The notes: a model not told the origin generated them from the letters alone. Positions 9,131 to 18,512 are shown, counted from the stretch's first letter. The stretch is DNA of 64,000 nucleotides from Shimia sp040370365 (GCF_040370365.1 NZ_BAABWQ010000001.1:930001-994000), one strand, 5' to 3'. Translations and numbers: made by a program.

Positions 9131-10108
9131 ATGAACAAAGACTCCAAGCCGATCTATATCCACATTGGAACACAAAAAACCGGATCGACGTCGATTCAGG
9201 CTTTTCTTTGGGGCATGCACAAAGAGCTCTATGCAAACGGCGTCAATTTCGTGCAGGCGGGTCGCAAGCGTGCGGCTCACAATCAAATGGCCGTTGTTGA
9301 ACGCAATGGCGACGTCGCACCATTAATCCATGACGTCATGCATGAGATTGACCGCCAACCCGATCACGTGCACGTTTTGTCCTCTGAAATGTTCTTTCGC
9401 ACTTCGCTTGCAGATGCCTTTGCAAAGCAATTTTCCGAAGAGTTCAAACACCGCATTCGCATCGTTGCTTATCTCCGGCGTCAGGACAAATTCCTAGAAG
9501 CCATGTTCAAGCAGGCGCTGAAAAATGGCCGCTTCCGGGGCACCCCCCAACAATACTGGACACGCCGCGACAACGCGGTGCACTACAGTGAGGTCTTAGA
9601 CGCCTACTCGGAACTCTTCGGCAAGGACTCTATGATTGTGCGTCCCTTCGAACGCAGCGCCTTTCCTGATGGTGATATCGTCAAGGATTTCGCTGGCCAT
9701 ATTGGCGTTGATACGCAAGTGACGGGAATGCCAGACACACCCCCTTCCAATTTAACTCTATCCTATGAGGTTTCCCATCTCCTCGGCGTTTTGAACCGAA
9801 CGACGGATATCAATACACGCTATCTGATCCGAGAAATTTCACGTCATAATACGCGAGGCGCTGTGCGTTCCAGTGACTGCTATGTCACCTCAGAGCGTCG
9901 AGAAATCATGCAATCTTGTGAAGAAGACAATTCATATGTGCGAAAAACCTACTGTTCAGACCTTTCCGAATTGTTTGATATGTCTGATTTGACCGGAGAG
10001 AACGACGATCATCCAGCATCCGAATCTGAACGCCTCGAACGTCTTCAACAAGCAACCTACGCCGTGCTCCGCGCCATCGGGAAAACACACAAAACACGGG
10101 TCCGTTGA
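9131..10108 (+). CDS. PAPS-dependent sulfotransferase family protein
   Basis: 325 residues. The N-terminal PAPS 5'-phosphosulfate loop is explicit (IHIGTQKTGSTSIQAFL, residues about 7-23), and the 3'-phosphate region fits RIVAYLRRQDKFLEAMF around residue 115. No signal peptide or membrane segment is visible, so it is cytoplasmic. It is expected to transfer sulfate from PAPS to a hydroxyl or amine of a sugar, peptide or small molecule; the acceptor is unknown. The C-terminal 100 residues are not recognisable. It lies between an asparagine-synthetase-like gene and an acylphosphatase/ATP-grasp gene on the same strand, which supports a joint biosynthetic role. Confidence 0.8.
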   Translation: MNKDSKPIYIHIGTQKTGSTSIQAFLWGMHKELYANGVNFVQAGRKRAAHNQMAVVERNGDVAPLIHDVMHEIDRQPDHVHVLSSEMFFRTSLADAFAKQFSEEFKHRIRIVAYLRRQDKFLEAMFKQALKNGRFRGTPQQYWTRRDNAVHYSEVLDAYSELFGKDSMIVRPFERSAFPDGDIVKDFAGHIGVDTQVTGMPDTPPSNLTLSYEVSHLLGVLNRTTDINTRYLIREISRHNTRGAVRSSDCYVTSERREIMQSCEEDNSYVRKTYCSDLSELFDMSDLTGENDDHPASESERLERLQQATYAVLRAIGKTHKTRVR

Positions 10109-10263
10109 CGCCCCTGCACCGTATTCTGACGCTGGGCGGACTGGCCCCCCGGTAAACGCCGGAAAAATAACAGACAGAAACAGATATTTTCGTCTAAACT
10201 GATCTCAAATTGGCTTTGAAAAAGCCGGTTAGAGCAGGCACGTCGAAAACGGAGGCAAACGGG

Positions 10264-12711
10264 ATGGACGGTGCAAAAAATCCAGAAGACTCGCAACTGT
10301 TGTCATTCCACTGTTTGGTAGAAGGCACGGTTCAAGGTGTAGGATTTCGCAACTGGACACGTCAGAGAGCGCGGGCCTTAGGCATCGGCGGATGGGTACG
10401 TAACAATGCCGACCGTATAGAGTTGATGTTCTCGGCAACAACATCTCAGGCAGCTGCTTTTGAAATGGAACTCAAGGCAGGCCCAAGTCGAGCGACAGTC
10501 TCCGATGTAGCCGTTCGTCACGTCAAACAGCGCCAATTTCGAACGTTTAAAGTTCTTGGCTCGAAAGGCACGCCGCCAACTGCCGCTGCTTCACAGCCCC
10601 CAAAAATTGAGCTACATTTCGATCCGTCTTATGTTGTGCTTTGCCAACGTGTCTATGATGCTCTTCCAAAAGATTTGCGCACACATAATCGTGTCGAAAC
10701 CGTTCCATCAGATTGGGGGTTCGGCCAACTTGAAGATGCTGCAGAGCAAGCCAATATGGTTGTAATGCGTGTCGACCAAGGCGCACCGCGCCAATATTTG
10801 ATTGAAGACGCGACGACACGATTTGGTATGAGTAGTACCCGTCTCAGCTCCGCCTCACAACTCGACACCCTTGTTGCGAACGATAAGTCCCTGACTATGG
10901 CGGTCTTGCAGCATGCGGATTTGCCTACCCCTGAGAGCCATGCAACCGATAACTTATCTGATGCCAAGTCATTGTTGGAAGCGCAAAGTCGACCGATTGT
11001 ACTGAAACCCAGCCACGGCTCAAACTCCGACGGTGTAACCACAAACGTTGCTGATGGGGACGCACTTGTCGCAGCCTTCGCTGCAGCAAAGCACGCGTCA
11101 CCCGACGGTCGTGTGATTGTCGAAAACTATGTGTGCGGCGTCGACCTACGGGTTCTTTTAGCGGGAGACACGTTTGTGGTCGCCTACTTGCGCCTACCGG
11201 CCAACGTGATCGGAAATGGCAAAGACACCATCGATGCGCTTGTTGAACAGAAAAACAAAGATCGTGCGACTTTGCCTGGCATTGGTCCGCAGAATCCGAT
11301 CCCACGCAACGCGCTTACCGAAGACCTGATGAAACATCAGGACTTGAGCTATGACAGTGTTCCAAACGAAGGTCAGTTCGTGTTGTTGGGTTTGCGGCCA
11401 AACACATCGGACGGCGCCGATCAAATCACGATCACAGACCTGCTACACCCCACCATTCGCGCTACCTGCATCAACGCAGCAAAGATCTTAGGTGCCGGCA
11501 GTCTTTGGGGATTTGACATCCTCTCAGAGGACTTTACCCGTTCCATTGACGACGCCTGCACCGTCTTCTGCGAAGCAAACAATCGACCTTTTGGTGGTGT
11601 GTTTCGTCATGCGACGCACGGTGACTACGTCAATTTCTTCGAGTCAGCGCTGAAATCGGCTGTCCCAGGAAAATGGTTCAAAAGATGGAAATCCTCCACT
11701 TGGGAGCTGCATGTTTCAGGCTCTTTGTCGCCTAAGACAAAAGAGATTTTGAGTACAATAGGCGATATTCAAGCTGGTTCTACAACTGTGATAGCTTTAG
11801 GAAAGATAAGGCGCGATGAAGCTCTGAGGCACTACGCGCACGTCTCTCGAGATGCTCAATTGCGGGGCCGCATCATTCTGGTTGACACAAAGCATCCAAT
11901 CCATCCCCTCGCATCAAGCGACATACACGCCTCACAAGAGGCACTTGATTCAATACACATGCCGGGCGACCTCACAACCGCAATCGCAGAAAGAGCCGGT
12001 GATGAGACAGCGCATTGGCAAACCGACATCCTAGCTCGCAAAGACACACACACACTGACACTTTGGGACACCAAGGCGCCCACGAGCCTTGCTGCCTACC
12101 TAGCTCGCCCCAAACGCCTCATTTCTCTGCGTACGGTGTTGGGCTCCGCCGGTATTCCAATGACGGAGCTCACACTACTGCTCACTCCTAAAGACGTCGC
12201 CGAACTAACGTCAAAACCCCCAACTTCAGGCATGTTGCACTTGTCCAGAAACTGGCGAAAACGTGTTTCGGTTGCTATATCAAGTGAAACTGACTTTACG
12301 CGTTTGGCAGACAGAATTCCCCCGGAGTGTTATCCATTGCGCATGGAGGCGTGGAGCACTTCCCAGCAACTGGAAGTGGTGGTTGTGAGCGACACTGCAA
12401 TCGCTGCCGCTATACGAGATGGCGAAACCTTTAGAACGTTGATATCTCCACCGCCAACCCTGATACAAACTGCGGAAGCCGCAGCTGCCGCTATTCCAGG
12501 ATTTGGCCGGGGAAGGTTTACCTTCCGCCAGTCATCTGCTCCCCTTCAAACTTGGCGTCTCCAATGCCTCAGCGCGCACTTGGCACATATCGATTTCGCA
12601 AAGCCTACATCAGGACCACCCACTGATATCGCCGCTGCAATTGCTGACGTACTTGCAGGAAATCAAACAAAGGTCCTCGCCAATCCAGACAAAACGCAGG
12701 AACCAATTTAG
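10264..12711 (+). CDS. Acylphosphatase domain fused to a cyanophycin-synthetase-like ATP-grasp ligase
   Basis: 815 residues, started at ATG 10264 because GGAGG lies 8 bases upstream; a TTG at 10210 is the only earlier alternative. Residues 12-105 form an acylphosphatase domain with the phosphate loop EGTVQGVGFR and GWVRN; catalytic Arg29 and Asn47 are present. Residues about 130-480 match the ATP-grasp core of cyanophycin synthetases: an N-terminal lid, IVLKPSHGSNSDGV, IVENYVCGVDLRVLL, VAYLRLPANVIGNGKDTI, and the metal-binding end FCEANNRP. The Mur-ligase half of cyanophycin synthetase is absent. Instead there is an unrecognised 330-residue C-terminal region that may hold one more domain. Both chemistries concern acyl phosphates: the ligase makes one, the acylphosphatase hydrolyses one, so editing or product release is possible (inference). 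Confidence 0.78.
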   Translation: MDGAKNPEDSQLLSFHCLVEGTVQGVGFRNWTRQRARALGIGGWVRNNADRIELMFSATTSQAAAFEMELKAGPSRATVSDVAVRHVKQRQFRTFKVLGSKGTPPTAAASQPPKIELHFDPSYVVLCQRVYDALPKDLRTHNRVETVPSDWGFGQLEDAAEQANMVVMRVDQGAPRQYLIEDATTRFGMSSTRLSSASQLDTLVANDKSLTMAVLQHADLPTPESHATDNLSDAKSLLEAQSRPIVLKPSHGSNSDGVTTNVADGDALVAAFAAAKHASPDGRVIVENYVCGVDLRVLLAGDTFVVAYLRLPANVIGNGKDTIDALVEQKNKDRATLPGIGPQNPIPRNALTEDLMKHQDLSYDSVPNEGQFVLLGLRPNTSDGADQITITDLLHPTIRATCINAAKILGAGSLWGFDILSEDFTRSIDDACTVFCEANNRPFGGVFRHATHGDYVNFFESALKSAVPGKWFKRWKSSTWELHVSGSLSPKTKEILSTIGDIQAGSTTVIALGKIRRDEALRHYAHVSRDAQLRGRIILVDTKHPIHPLASSDIHASQEALDSIHMPGDLTTAIAERAGDETAHWQTDILARKDTHTLTLWDTKAPTSLAAYLARPKRLISLRTVLGSAGIPMTELTLLLTPKDVAELTSKPPTSGMLHLSRNWRKRVSVAISSETDFTRLADRIPPECYPLRMEAWSTSQQLEVVVVSDTAIAAAIRDGETFRTLISPPPTLIQTAEAAAAAIPGFGRGRFTFRQSSAPLQTWRLQCLSAHLAHIDFAKPTSGPPTDIAAAIADVLAGNQTKVLANPDKTQEPI

Positions 12712-12714
12712 ATC

Positions 12715-13059
12715 TTACTCAAGAAAGAACACCTGCTCCATGTTTGCCCACCACTCGCCCTCGTTGCGCGTCGACAACGGCTCTTGCATTGGGCCGCATA
12801 CCTTCCACCACGCCTGTGTCACCGGATCTTCTGAAATCGACAACGCATCCGCTTCAAAATCATCGCCAGTATATTCCCAATAGGAGAACATTACATTCTC
12901 TGGTTCTCGTAGAAATATCGAGTAGTTTGATATGTTCGACTGCTTCAGCCGCGCCAAGACTTCTGGCCAGACATCAGCATGAAGCTTCTTGTAAGCATCC
13001 AAATGCTCTGGTTTTAGCCCAATAACCATGCCCATACGTTGCATATTACTTCTGTCCAA
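12715..13059 (-). CDS. rhaM: L-rhamnose/L-fucose mutarotase
   Basis: A 114-residue ferredoxin-like dimeric mutarotase. The family signature runs from MGMVIGLKPEHLDAYKKLHA, through NYSIFLREPENVMFSYWEY, to the C-terminal FFLE. It interconverts the anomers of a 6-deoxy-L-sugar. It is the distal gene of a minus-strand operon with a lactonase-type amidohydrolase and an aldo/keto reductase, the right set for oxidative catabolism of a deoxysugar. It lies 45 bases after the lactonase stop. Sugar identity is not fixed: RhaM and fucose mutarotases of this fold are hard to separate by eye. Its end is 3 bases from the convergent ATP-grasp gene. Confidence 0.88.
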   Translation of the reverse strand: MDRSNMQRMGMVIGLKPEHLDAYKKLHADVWPEVLARLKQSNISNYSIFLREPENVMFSYWEYTGDDFEADALSISEDPVTQAWWKVCGPMQEPLSTRNEGEWWANMEQVFFLE

Positions 13060-13104
13060 ATGCTGTTCCCGAGTTGCCTTCAGTCTCGTTCCCGTCCCGA
13101 AGGC

Positions 13105-13941
13105 CTACATGCGCAGTCCGTAAAACTTCTGAGCATTTATCCCCATGATTTGGTCACGTTCGAATGCTTCAAAAGGTTCTAGCAGCACCTCCACAACCTT
13201 CATCCAGCGCCCGTAGTCTCCAGCCAAGTTCACCACCGGCCAGTCACTACCAAATAAGGTTTTGGCCGGACCAAAGCAGTGCAAAATATGTCGGGCAAAC
13301 GGCGCGATATCTTCAAAAACCCATTGAGGTCCAATCTCAGTAATCATCCCTGAAAGCTTACAGAACACATTTTCAAAGTTGGCTAAACTATTCATTTCGC
13401 TCACCCATTTTGTGTCAGGCATCTGTCCCTGCCCCATAGCTGGCTTGGCCACATGATCGATCACAATCTGCAAATCCGGAAATTTTTGTGCCAATGCTTC
13501 AACAACACCCAAGTGGCGTGGCTGAATTAGAGCATCAAATCGCAAACCAACTTGCTCCATATGGGACAGGGCCACCGCCACATCTTCTCCCAAAACCCAA
13601 TCCGTGGAATCGATGTTTTGCAACATTGGCCGCAGCCCTTTGAGCATCGGGTCAATCCGAAGCTTATCAATCACATCGACTGCGTTAGGCGCGGAGAGAT
13701 CGACCCAACCAACAACCCCGGCCACGACGTCGCATTTGTTGCCGACTTCCAGCAAATACTGGGTTTCAGCAACTGTATCAGTTGCCTGCACCAAAACTGT
13801 TTGTGTCACGCCATTTTCTTTCAACAATGGCAATAAATCATGCGGACCAAAATCTTTGAAAATCGCAGCGACGTCTTCATTTGGCCAAGGATAGTCGCCA
13901 CGCGCCAAGGTCCAAAAGTGTTGATGAGCATCTATAATCAC
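13105..13941 (-). CDS. Amidohydrolase-2 family sugar lactonase (L-fuconolactonase/rhamnonolactonase type)
   Basis: 278 residues with GTG start at 13941, which overlaps the stop of the upstream aldo/keto reductase as GTGA; this coupling and the immediate IIDAHQHFW motif fix the start. It is a TIM-barrel metallohydrolase with metal ligands in DAHQHFW, the mid-sequence VIDHVAKP, and the C-terminal LFGSDWPV. COG3618 members with this pattern open sugar lactones. Here it would hydrolyse the lactone produced by the aldo/keto reductase. The substrate is inferred from the operon (mutarotase, dehydrogenase), most plausibly L-fuconolactone or a related 6-deoxy-aldonolactone. Confidence 0.87.
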   Translation of the reverse strand: MIIDAHQHFWTLARGDYPWPNEDVAAIFKDFGPHDLLPLLKENGVTQTVLVQATDTVAETQYLLEVGNKCDVVAGVVGWVDLSAPNAVDVIDKLRIDPMLKGLRPMLQNIDSTDWVLGEDVAVALSHMEQVGLRFDALIQPRHLGVVEALAQKFPDLQIVIDHVAKPAMGQGQMPDTKWVSEMNSLANFENVFCKLSGMITEIGPQWVFEDIAPFARHILHCFGPAKTLFGSDWPVVNLAGDYGRWMKVVEVLLEPFEAFERDQIMGINAQKFYGLRM

Positions 13942-14918
13942 TTTGTCGCTCCAATGACGCCTGCGCCTTTCAAGGCTGACCAAAGCTCATCGGGGACGGT
14001 TTCGTTGAATTGCGCCACATTTCGCTCAAGCGAACGAACCTTCGCTGTTCCAATCAGTGTTGAGGCCACGACATCGCTTCGGCTCGGAAACTGGATAGCA
14101 ACGGTTGCCAATGCTGTATCGTGCTTATGGCAGATGGTCTCAATCTCGCGCACCCGAGCCAAAATATCTGGCGTTGCTGGTGCGTAATCGTAATTCGCTC
14201 CTGCCACAGGGCCAGTGGCCAAAATACCAGAGTTGTATACGCCGCCAATCACCAATTGAATTTTATGTGCTCGCAGTCGCTCAAAGAGGCGCACCTCCGC
14301 AGATTGATCCAATAGCGTATAGCGACCAGCCAACAAAATTAGGTCAATGGGCATCTTTCCAATCAAACGCTCACAGACTTCGACGGTGTTCACCCCGAGC
14401 CCAACGGAACCAATAACATCACTGGACTTAAGCTCTTCTAGCGCCCGTGCGCCACCGTCCAATAGCTGTTGAAAATGCGCGTGTGTGTTCGTCCCAGCGT
14501 CTGGGTCTCCAATGTCATGCACATATGCAATGTCAATACGATTGAGGCCAAGCCGCTGAAAACTGTCCTCAACTGACCGCATGATCCCATCATAAGAAAA
14601 ATCGAAACGCTGTGAAAATGGAAGGGCGCTGTGAAAGCCATTGGCAACGGCAGGCGGCGATAGGTCAGGCGCGAGCAATCGCCCAACTTTGGTGGACAAC
14701 ACCCAACCGGAGCGGCCACGGAGAAATCGACCCAGCCGATGTTCAGCTGATCCATGTCCATAATGGGGGGCTGTGTCAAAATGACGAATACCAAGATCCC
14801 AAGCTGCTTGCAGCACGGTCTCTGCCTCCAACTCAGAGACTTGTCGATATAGACCAGCAATGCCGGAACACCCGAACGCCAACTTATGGTTTTCATTCAG
14901 CACTGTTCTGTCCTTCAT
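13938..14918 (-). CDS. Aldo/keto reductase, L-fucose/D-threo-aldose 1-dehydrogenase type
   Basis: A 326-residue (beta/alpha)8 NAD(P)-dependent dehydrogenase. Visible features are HFDTAPHYGHGSAEHRLG (catalytic Asp and Tyr), a following STKVGRLL lysine, IDIAYVHDIG with the His, and a C-terminal STLIGTAKVRSLERNV cofactor segment. This matches the group that oxidises L-fucose, L-galactose or D-arabinose at C1 to the lactone. It is first of three structural genes and is coupled both ways: ATGA overlap with the regulator reading frame upstream and GTGA with the lactonase downstream. Together with the mutarotase it makes a standard C1-oxidation route. Confidence 0.88.
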   Translation of the reverse strand: MKDRTVLNENHKLAFGCSGIAGLYRQVSELEAETVLQAAWDLGIRHFDTAPHYGHGSAEHRLGRFLRGRSGWVLSTKVGRLLAPDLSPPAVANGFHSALPFSQRFDFSYDGIMRSVEDSFQRLGLNRIDIAYVHDIGDPDAGTNTHAHFQQLLDGGARALEELKSSDVIGSVGLGVNTVEVCERLIGKMPIDLILLAGRYTLLDQSAEVRLFERLRAHKIQLVIGGVYNSGILATGPVAGANYDYAPATPDILARVREIETICHKHDTALATVAIQFPSRSDVVASTLIGTAKVRSLERNVAQFNETVPDELWSALKGAGVIGATK

Positions 14919-15555
14919 ATTGATTTACAGCTAGGTTCGCTTGGTGACGCTTTTGCTAACGCCAAATCGTCACGCGCTTCGGAAGCTGTCACCCGCCCTT
15001 CGGTAAGGCTGGTGAGCTTGCAATAGATTTCATCACCTGCGACAACCGACGACCCAATGCCTTTTAGAATACGATCATCGCTCATATCCAATCCGCTGCC
15101 ACCGGGTCGTAAGTGTCTGATCGAGAGACGAATATCAAAACCGGGAAAATCTCTGCCCCACCCATCGAAACGCATCTAGAGCGCAAAATCACCACATTTC
15201 CACCAAGTGAGTTCAATTCAAAGCTCTCAGCCTTTTCTATGGTTTTGACGATTTTATATTGTGTTGAGCCAGCAGGCTCCACATCAAGCAAGTACCGTCT
15301 CCCTAGATCTGGCAGTTGAACTGGATTTAAGATTGAATGAATGCCGGATGTCAGAACCGTTGGATTTCGCCCTGACCATTGAATGACACCAAATTCACTC
15401 AAACGAGCCAGAATGGCGCGCACGGCTGTCCTGCTGATCCCCAGGAGTTGGCACAACTCGATTTCAGAAGGCAGCGACCCTAATTTGTCCCCCCCAGCGA
15501 CATAGCCTAGGCTGCGGTTGAAACTGGTCTTATAGGTCGGATCTTCTTGTGACAT
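14915..15555 (-). pseudogene. GntR-family regulator interrupted by a frameshift
   Basis: The N-terminal part (frame starting ATG 15555 or 15672) has a winged helix: LPSEIELCQLLGISRTAVRAIL followed by GVIQWSGRNPTVL. The ligand domain begins but stops at TGA 15082-15084, just after DPVAADWI. The ligand domain continues in another frame (SDDRILKGIGSSVVAG onward) to a stop at 14915. That stop overlaps the aldo/keto reductase start as ATGA, which shows that this second frame is the natural end. Restoring a single missing base near 15082 would fuse both parts into one protein of about 213 residues. No slippery heptamer is visible, so mutation or sequencing error is more likely than programmed frameshifting. 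It is probably the local regulator of the deoxysugar operon. Confidence 0.75.
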
Positions 15556-15668
15556 GTGGTGCCATCGCTCTCTTGCGAGAAACTTAGGTTTCCAGATCAA
15601 TGAACTGAAATCCGGCATGACATTTTCCAATGTGTGAAAGTTCCAGATTGAGTTTTGACAAGGTATGC

Positions 15669-15842
15669 TCATTTCACGCCCAAAACAGCGCGAAACTCTT
15701 TCCTGCAGGTGCCGCTCAAGAAGCGTAGCGTCTCACCCGTGCATATTACATAGTTCACAACGCCAAACTTCGTGGCCACTTTCTGCAACCGGCGGGGCTC
15801 ACGCGCAGTTAAAGTCGTATTTCCATCTCTTCGCTGTGGCAT
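15669..15842 (-). CDS. Small uncharacterised ORF upstream of the GntR regulator
   Basis: 57 codons starting at ATG 15842, with GGAGA 6-7 bases upstream. The protein is basic and its end overlaps, as ATGA, an in-frame upstream start of the regulator at 15672. No family recognised. The ribosome-binding site and the coupling are the only support. It could be a leader peptide or a remnant, or simply a chance frame. Confidence 0.3.
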   Translation of the reverse strand: MPQRRDGNTTLTAREPRRLQKVATKFGVVNYVICTGETLRFLSGTCRKEFRAVLGVK

Positions 15843-16067
15843 ATGGGTCTCCTCGCGTGAGGGTGCCATCACACCACACACAAATGTTTTTTTATATTTA
15901 GAACAGAACTGAACTCAGCAAAATGTTTATTTTCAATAAAATACAAATCTCAAACAACCCCCATAAGACACTAAAAAACATACACTTTTCAATCAAACCA
16001 ACCGAACGCCAAACGCCGGATAGGCCAAATCCCCCAAGATCTTGGGGCCATTGCCTCGGAATCAGAC
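15843..16067. promoter_or_regulatory. AT-rich divergent promoter region between the deoxysugar operon and the ankyrin gene
   Basis: Bases about 15885-15990 are strikingly AT-rich compared with the flanking genes. They include an inverted repeat TTTATT-3-AATAAA (15926-15940). The two adjoining transcription units diverge from here, so promoters for both are expected. No hexamer pair stands out enough to name. Confidence 0.4.
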
Positions 16068-18512
16068 ATGGAATCCGTGAAACTTTTTGAAGGTTCGGAG
16101 TCATATTTTCAGAGTCTCTCAACTTCTTGTCTCTACTCGATTGGACCACCAAGTGATGGGAGCCGAAAATTGGATCAACGAGTACTCGCCGAAACCGCAG
16201 AAGACCTCTTTGCCTTGATCAGAACCACATCTGCAACTGATCAAGACGGCCCGGTCGCGGACCTCCTGCGCAACGGCGACATTTCAGAACTGATGATATC
16301 TATAGCCACGGATGATTTCGAAGCCGTTCGCGAAACCGCGCGTTCCGGAAGTGGCGTAAATTTTCAAGGGGCTTATGGCACCAGCCCATTGTTGTTTGCA
16401 GCAGCGCTTGCAAAACCGAATGTGTTTTCATTCTTACTCAACAACGGCGCTCGAATTGATCTCAACATTGCGCCAGAAGCCTCAGCCGTCACCTGGGCTG
16501 CCCGATACGGCTCGATACAGACCATGGAGCATGTGATAGCCACGGCACTCAAAGGAGAAGATCGTTCGCATCTGATCTTCTTTCAAGCACTAGAAGGCGC
16601 GGTGCGCTCAGACGACCCCGAAGCCAAGCTTGATAGACTGGTTGGCTTTGGATTCAACTTCATCCTACCAAACACGCAAAAACTTTCGCCCATGCACATC
16701 GCGGCGAGGGTCGGCAATGTCGATGCCATCACGAAATTATCTGCGTTTGGCTTGGACATCTCTACTCCTGGCGACAATGGAATGACGCCTATTCACATGG
16801 CCGTGACAGCTGGCAACATGCATGCTGTTACTGCTTTGATTTCCGCTGGCGCTGACTTGGAATCTCAAGACAGTCGCGGCGAAACACCCTTATTCTATGT
16901 TTCTTCGCGCGATGGTGGTCACATTTTTGACGCTCTCGTAAAAATGGGTGCGAAACCGGACGCGCGCCGCAAAGACGGTGGTACACTGCTTCACAAAGCT
17001 GCTGCCTTGGGCGATGTCCGTCTGTTCGACCGCCTGCGCGATCTTGGCATCGGCCTTGAGGACCGCGACAACAAAGGGAACACTGCTCTACATGCCGCGT
17101 CCGCCGCTAGTCAGCTTGTCGCGATGCGTAAGCTCCAAACTCTTGGCGCAGATTTGGAAGCCACCAATGGTCGTGGAGAAACACCTATTTTTCTCACCAT
17201 CAATGCCGACAATCCAGCGTCGTTCCGAGCTTTAGAGAAACTTGGCGCTGATCTGACCAAACACCGAACTTACGGCGCTAGCCTGTTGCATGACGCCGCG
17301 CGATGGGGGCGAACAGAGATTCTTCAAACGTTGCTCGAAAGTGGATGTGACGCAAATTGCGTTAATGAATTCAACGAGACCCCTTTGCACTTCGCAGCTA
17401 AGTTTGGCCATATCGAGGTAATTAAAAAACTGCACGAATTTGGTGCCAACCTAGAGCAAGAAAACAAACAGGGAGAAACCCCCATCAATTCCACGATGGA
17501 AGCCTTGGGACGTAAATCCTTCGCGACATTGTCGCAATTGGGGGCAAATACTAAGACACTCAATCGTTTTGGCGAGGGGCTGATCCATTCATCCGCCCGA
17601 TGCTCTGACCTTGAAATTTTTGAGAAAGTGATCGAGGAAGGAGTGGACGTAAACGCAACGTCCGAGATTGGAGAAGGTGCATTTCACTATGCTGCCCGCT
17701 CACCATTGGCGCACAAGAAATTCGAAATACTTAGCCTTTTGGGGGCTGAAATCGAAGCGGAAGACGATCGAGGGCGGACTCCAATGCACTCCGCGGCCGA
17801 AGCCAAAAATATGCCGGGCATCTTAGCCCTATATGATTTGGGTCTCAGCCCTGCAGCCACTGACCGACAAAGCGTCACACCCTTGCATCTTGCCGCGGGG
17901 TCCAGCCGTTCCGACGGCACGCAAGCTATAAAAACGCTTGTTGGCATGGGCGCTGACCCCCACGTAGTCGATGCTGAAGGACTGACTCCGTTGCACTACG
18001 CAGCGATGTCCGGGCACGCTTCTCACATCCGCTCGCTGGTTAAGCTTGGCGCCGATATCAATGTGACCGACCCACATGAAAACACACCACTTCACCTCGC
18101 AGCCAAAGCGGAGAAGAAAGAAGCTTTGGTCGAACTCTGTGATCTTGGCGCAGATTTGGATGCGCGCAACAGCGACAATCACAACGCTCTCCATGTGGCG
18201 GCTGCACTAGGCAAATCGCGCAGGATGCAGTTGATCACACAATTGCTCGACAAAGGCTTTGACATCAATTGGCGCACGGGTTTGGGCGAGACTGCGGCGC
18301 ATTTGATCGCAGAAGACAAAGATCTCAAGCCCGTCGTATTGATCCGCCATATGGAAGATCTGGCGGAGTTGGGCGTGGATTTCTTCTTCCGCAATCGCAA
18401 AGGGCTAGGTGCGCTGCAGATCGCACAGGAACATGTGGAGAGTTTTGGCGAAGAATGGGAACGTAAAAAGATTGCTCAACTTCGTAAGAACCGGGGTAAG
18501 AACGGCAAGTAG
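16068..18512 (+). CDS. Long ankyrin-repeat protein
   Basis: 814 residues, nearly all ankyrin repeats of about 33 residues from about residue 95 to 790, some twenty units. Each carries the G-TPLHxAA turn in recognisable or decayed form (for example ETPLHFAAKFGHIEVIKKL, LTPLHYAAMSGHASHIRSL, NTPLHLAAKAEKKEALVEL), separated by LGADxxxxD loops. The first about 90 residues and a basic Lys/Arg-rich tail are not repeats. No signal peptide or membrane segment is seen, so it is cytoplasmic or secreted by a non-Sec route. Ankyrin arrays bind proteins. Whether this one acts inside the cell or on a host is unknown; the eCIS locus lies only 5 kb away. A 9-bp hairpin follows. Confidence 0.92.
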   Translation: MESVKLFEGSESYFQSLSTSCLYSIGPPSDGSRKLDQRVLAETAEDLFALIRTTSATDQDGPVADLLRNGDISELMISIATDDFEAVRETARSGSGVNFQGAYGTSPLLFAAALAKPNVFSFLLNNGARIDLNIAPEASAVTWAARYGSIQTMEHVIATALKGEDRSHLIFFQALEGAVRSDDPEAKLDRLVGFGFNFILPNTQKLSPMHIAARVGNVDAITKLSAFGLDISTPGDNGMTPIHMAVTAGNMHAVTALISAGADLESQDSRGETPLFYVSSRDGGHIFDALVKMGAKPDARRKDGGTLLHKAAALGDVRLFDRLRDLGIGLEDRDNKGNTALHAASAASQLVAMRKLQTLGADLEATNGRGETPIFLTINADNPASFRALEKLGADLTKHRTYGASLLHDAARWGRTEILQTLLESGCDANCVNEFNETPLHFAAKFGHIEVIKKLHEFGANLEQENKQGETPINSTMEALGRKSFATLSQLGANTKTLNRFGEGLIHSSARCSDLEIFEKVIEEGVDVNATSEIGEGAFHYAARSPLAHKKFEILSLLGAEIEAEDDRGRTPMHSAAEAKNMPGILALYDLGLSPAATDRQSVTPLHLAAGSSRSDGTQAIKTLVGMGADPHVVDAEGLTPLHYAAMSGHASHIRSLVKLGADINVTDPHENTPLHLAAKAEKKEALVELCDLGADLDARNSDNHNALHVAAALGKSRRMQLITQLLDKGFDINWRTGLGETAAHLIAEDKDLKPVVLIRHMEDLAELGVDFFFRNRKGLGALQIAQEHVESFGEEWERKKIAQLRKNRGKNGK

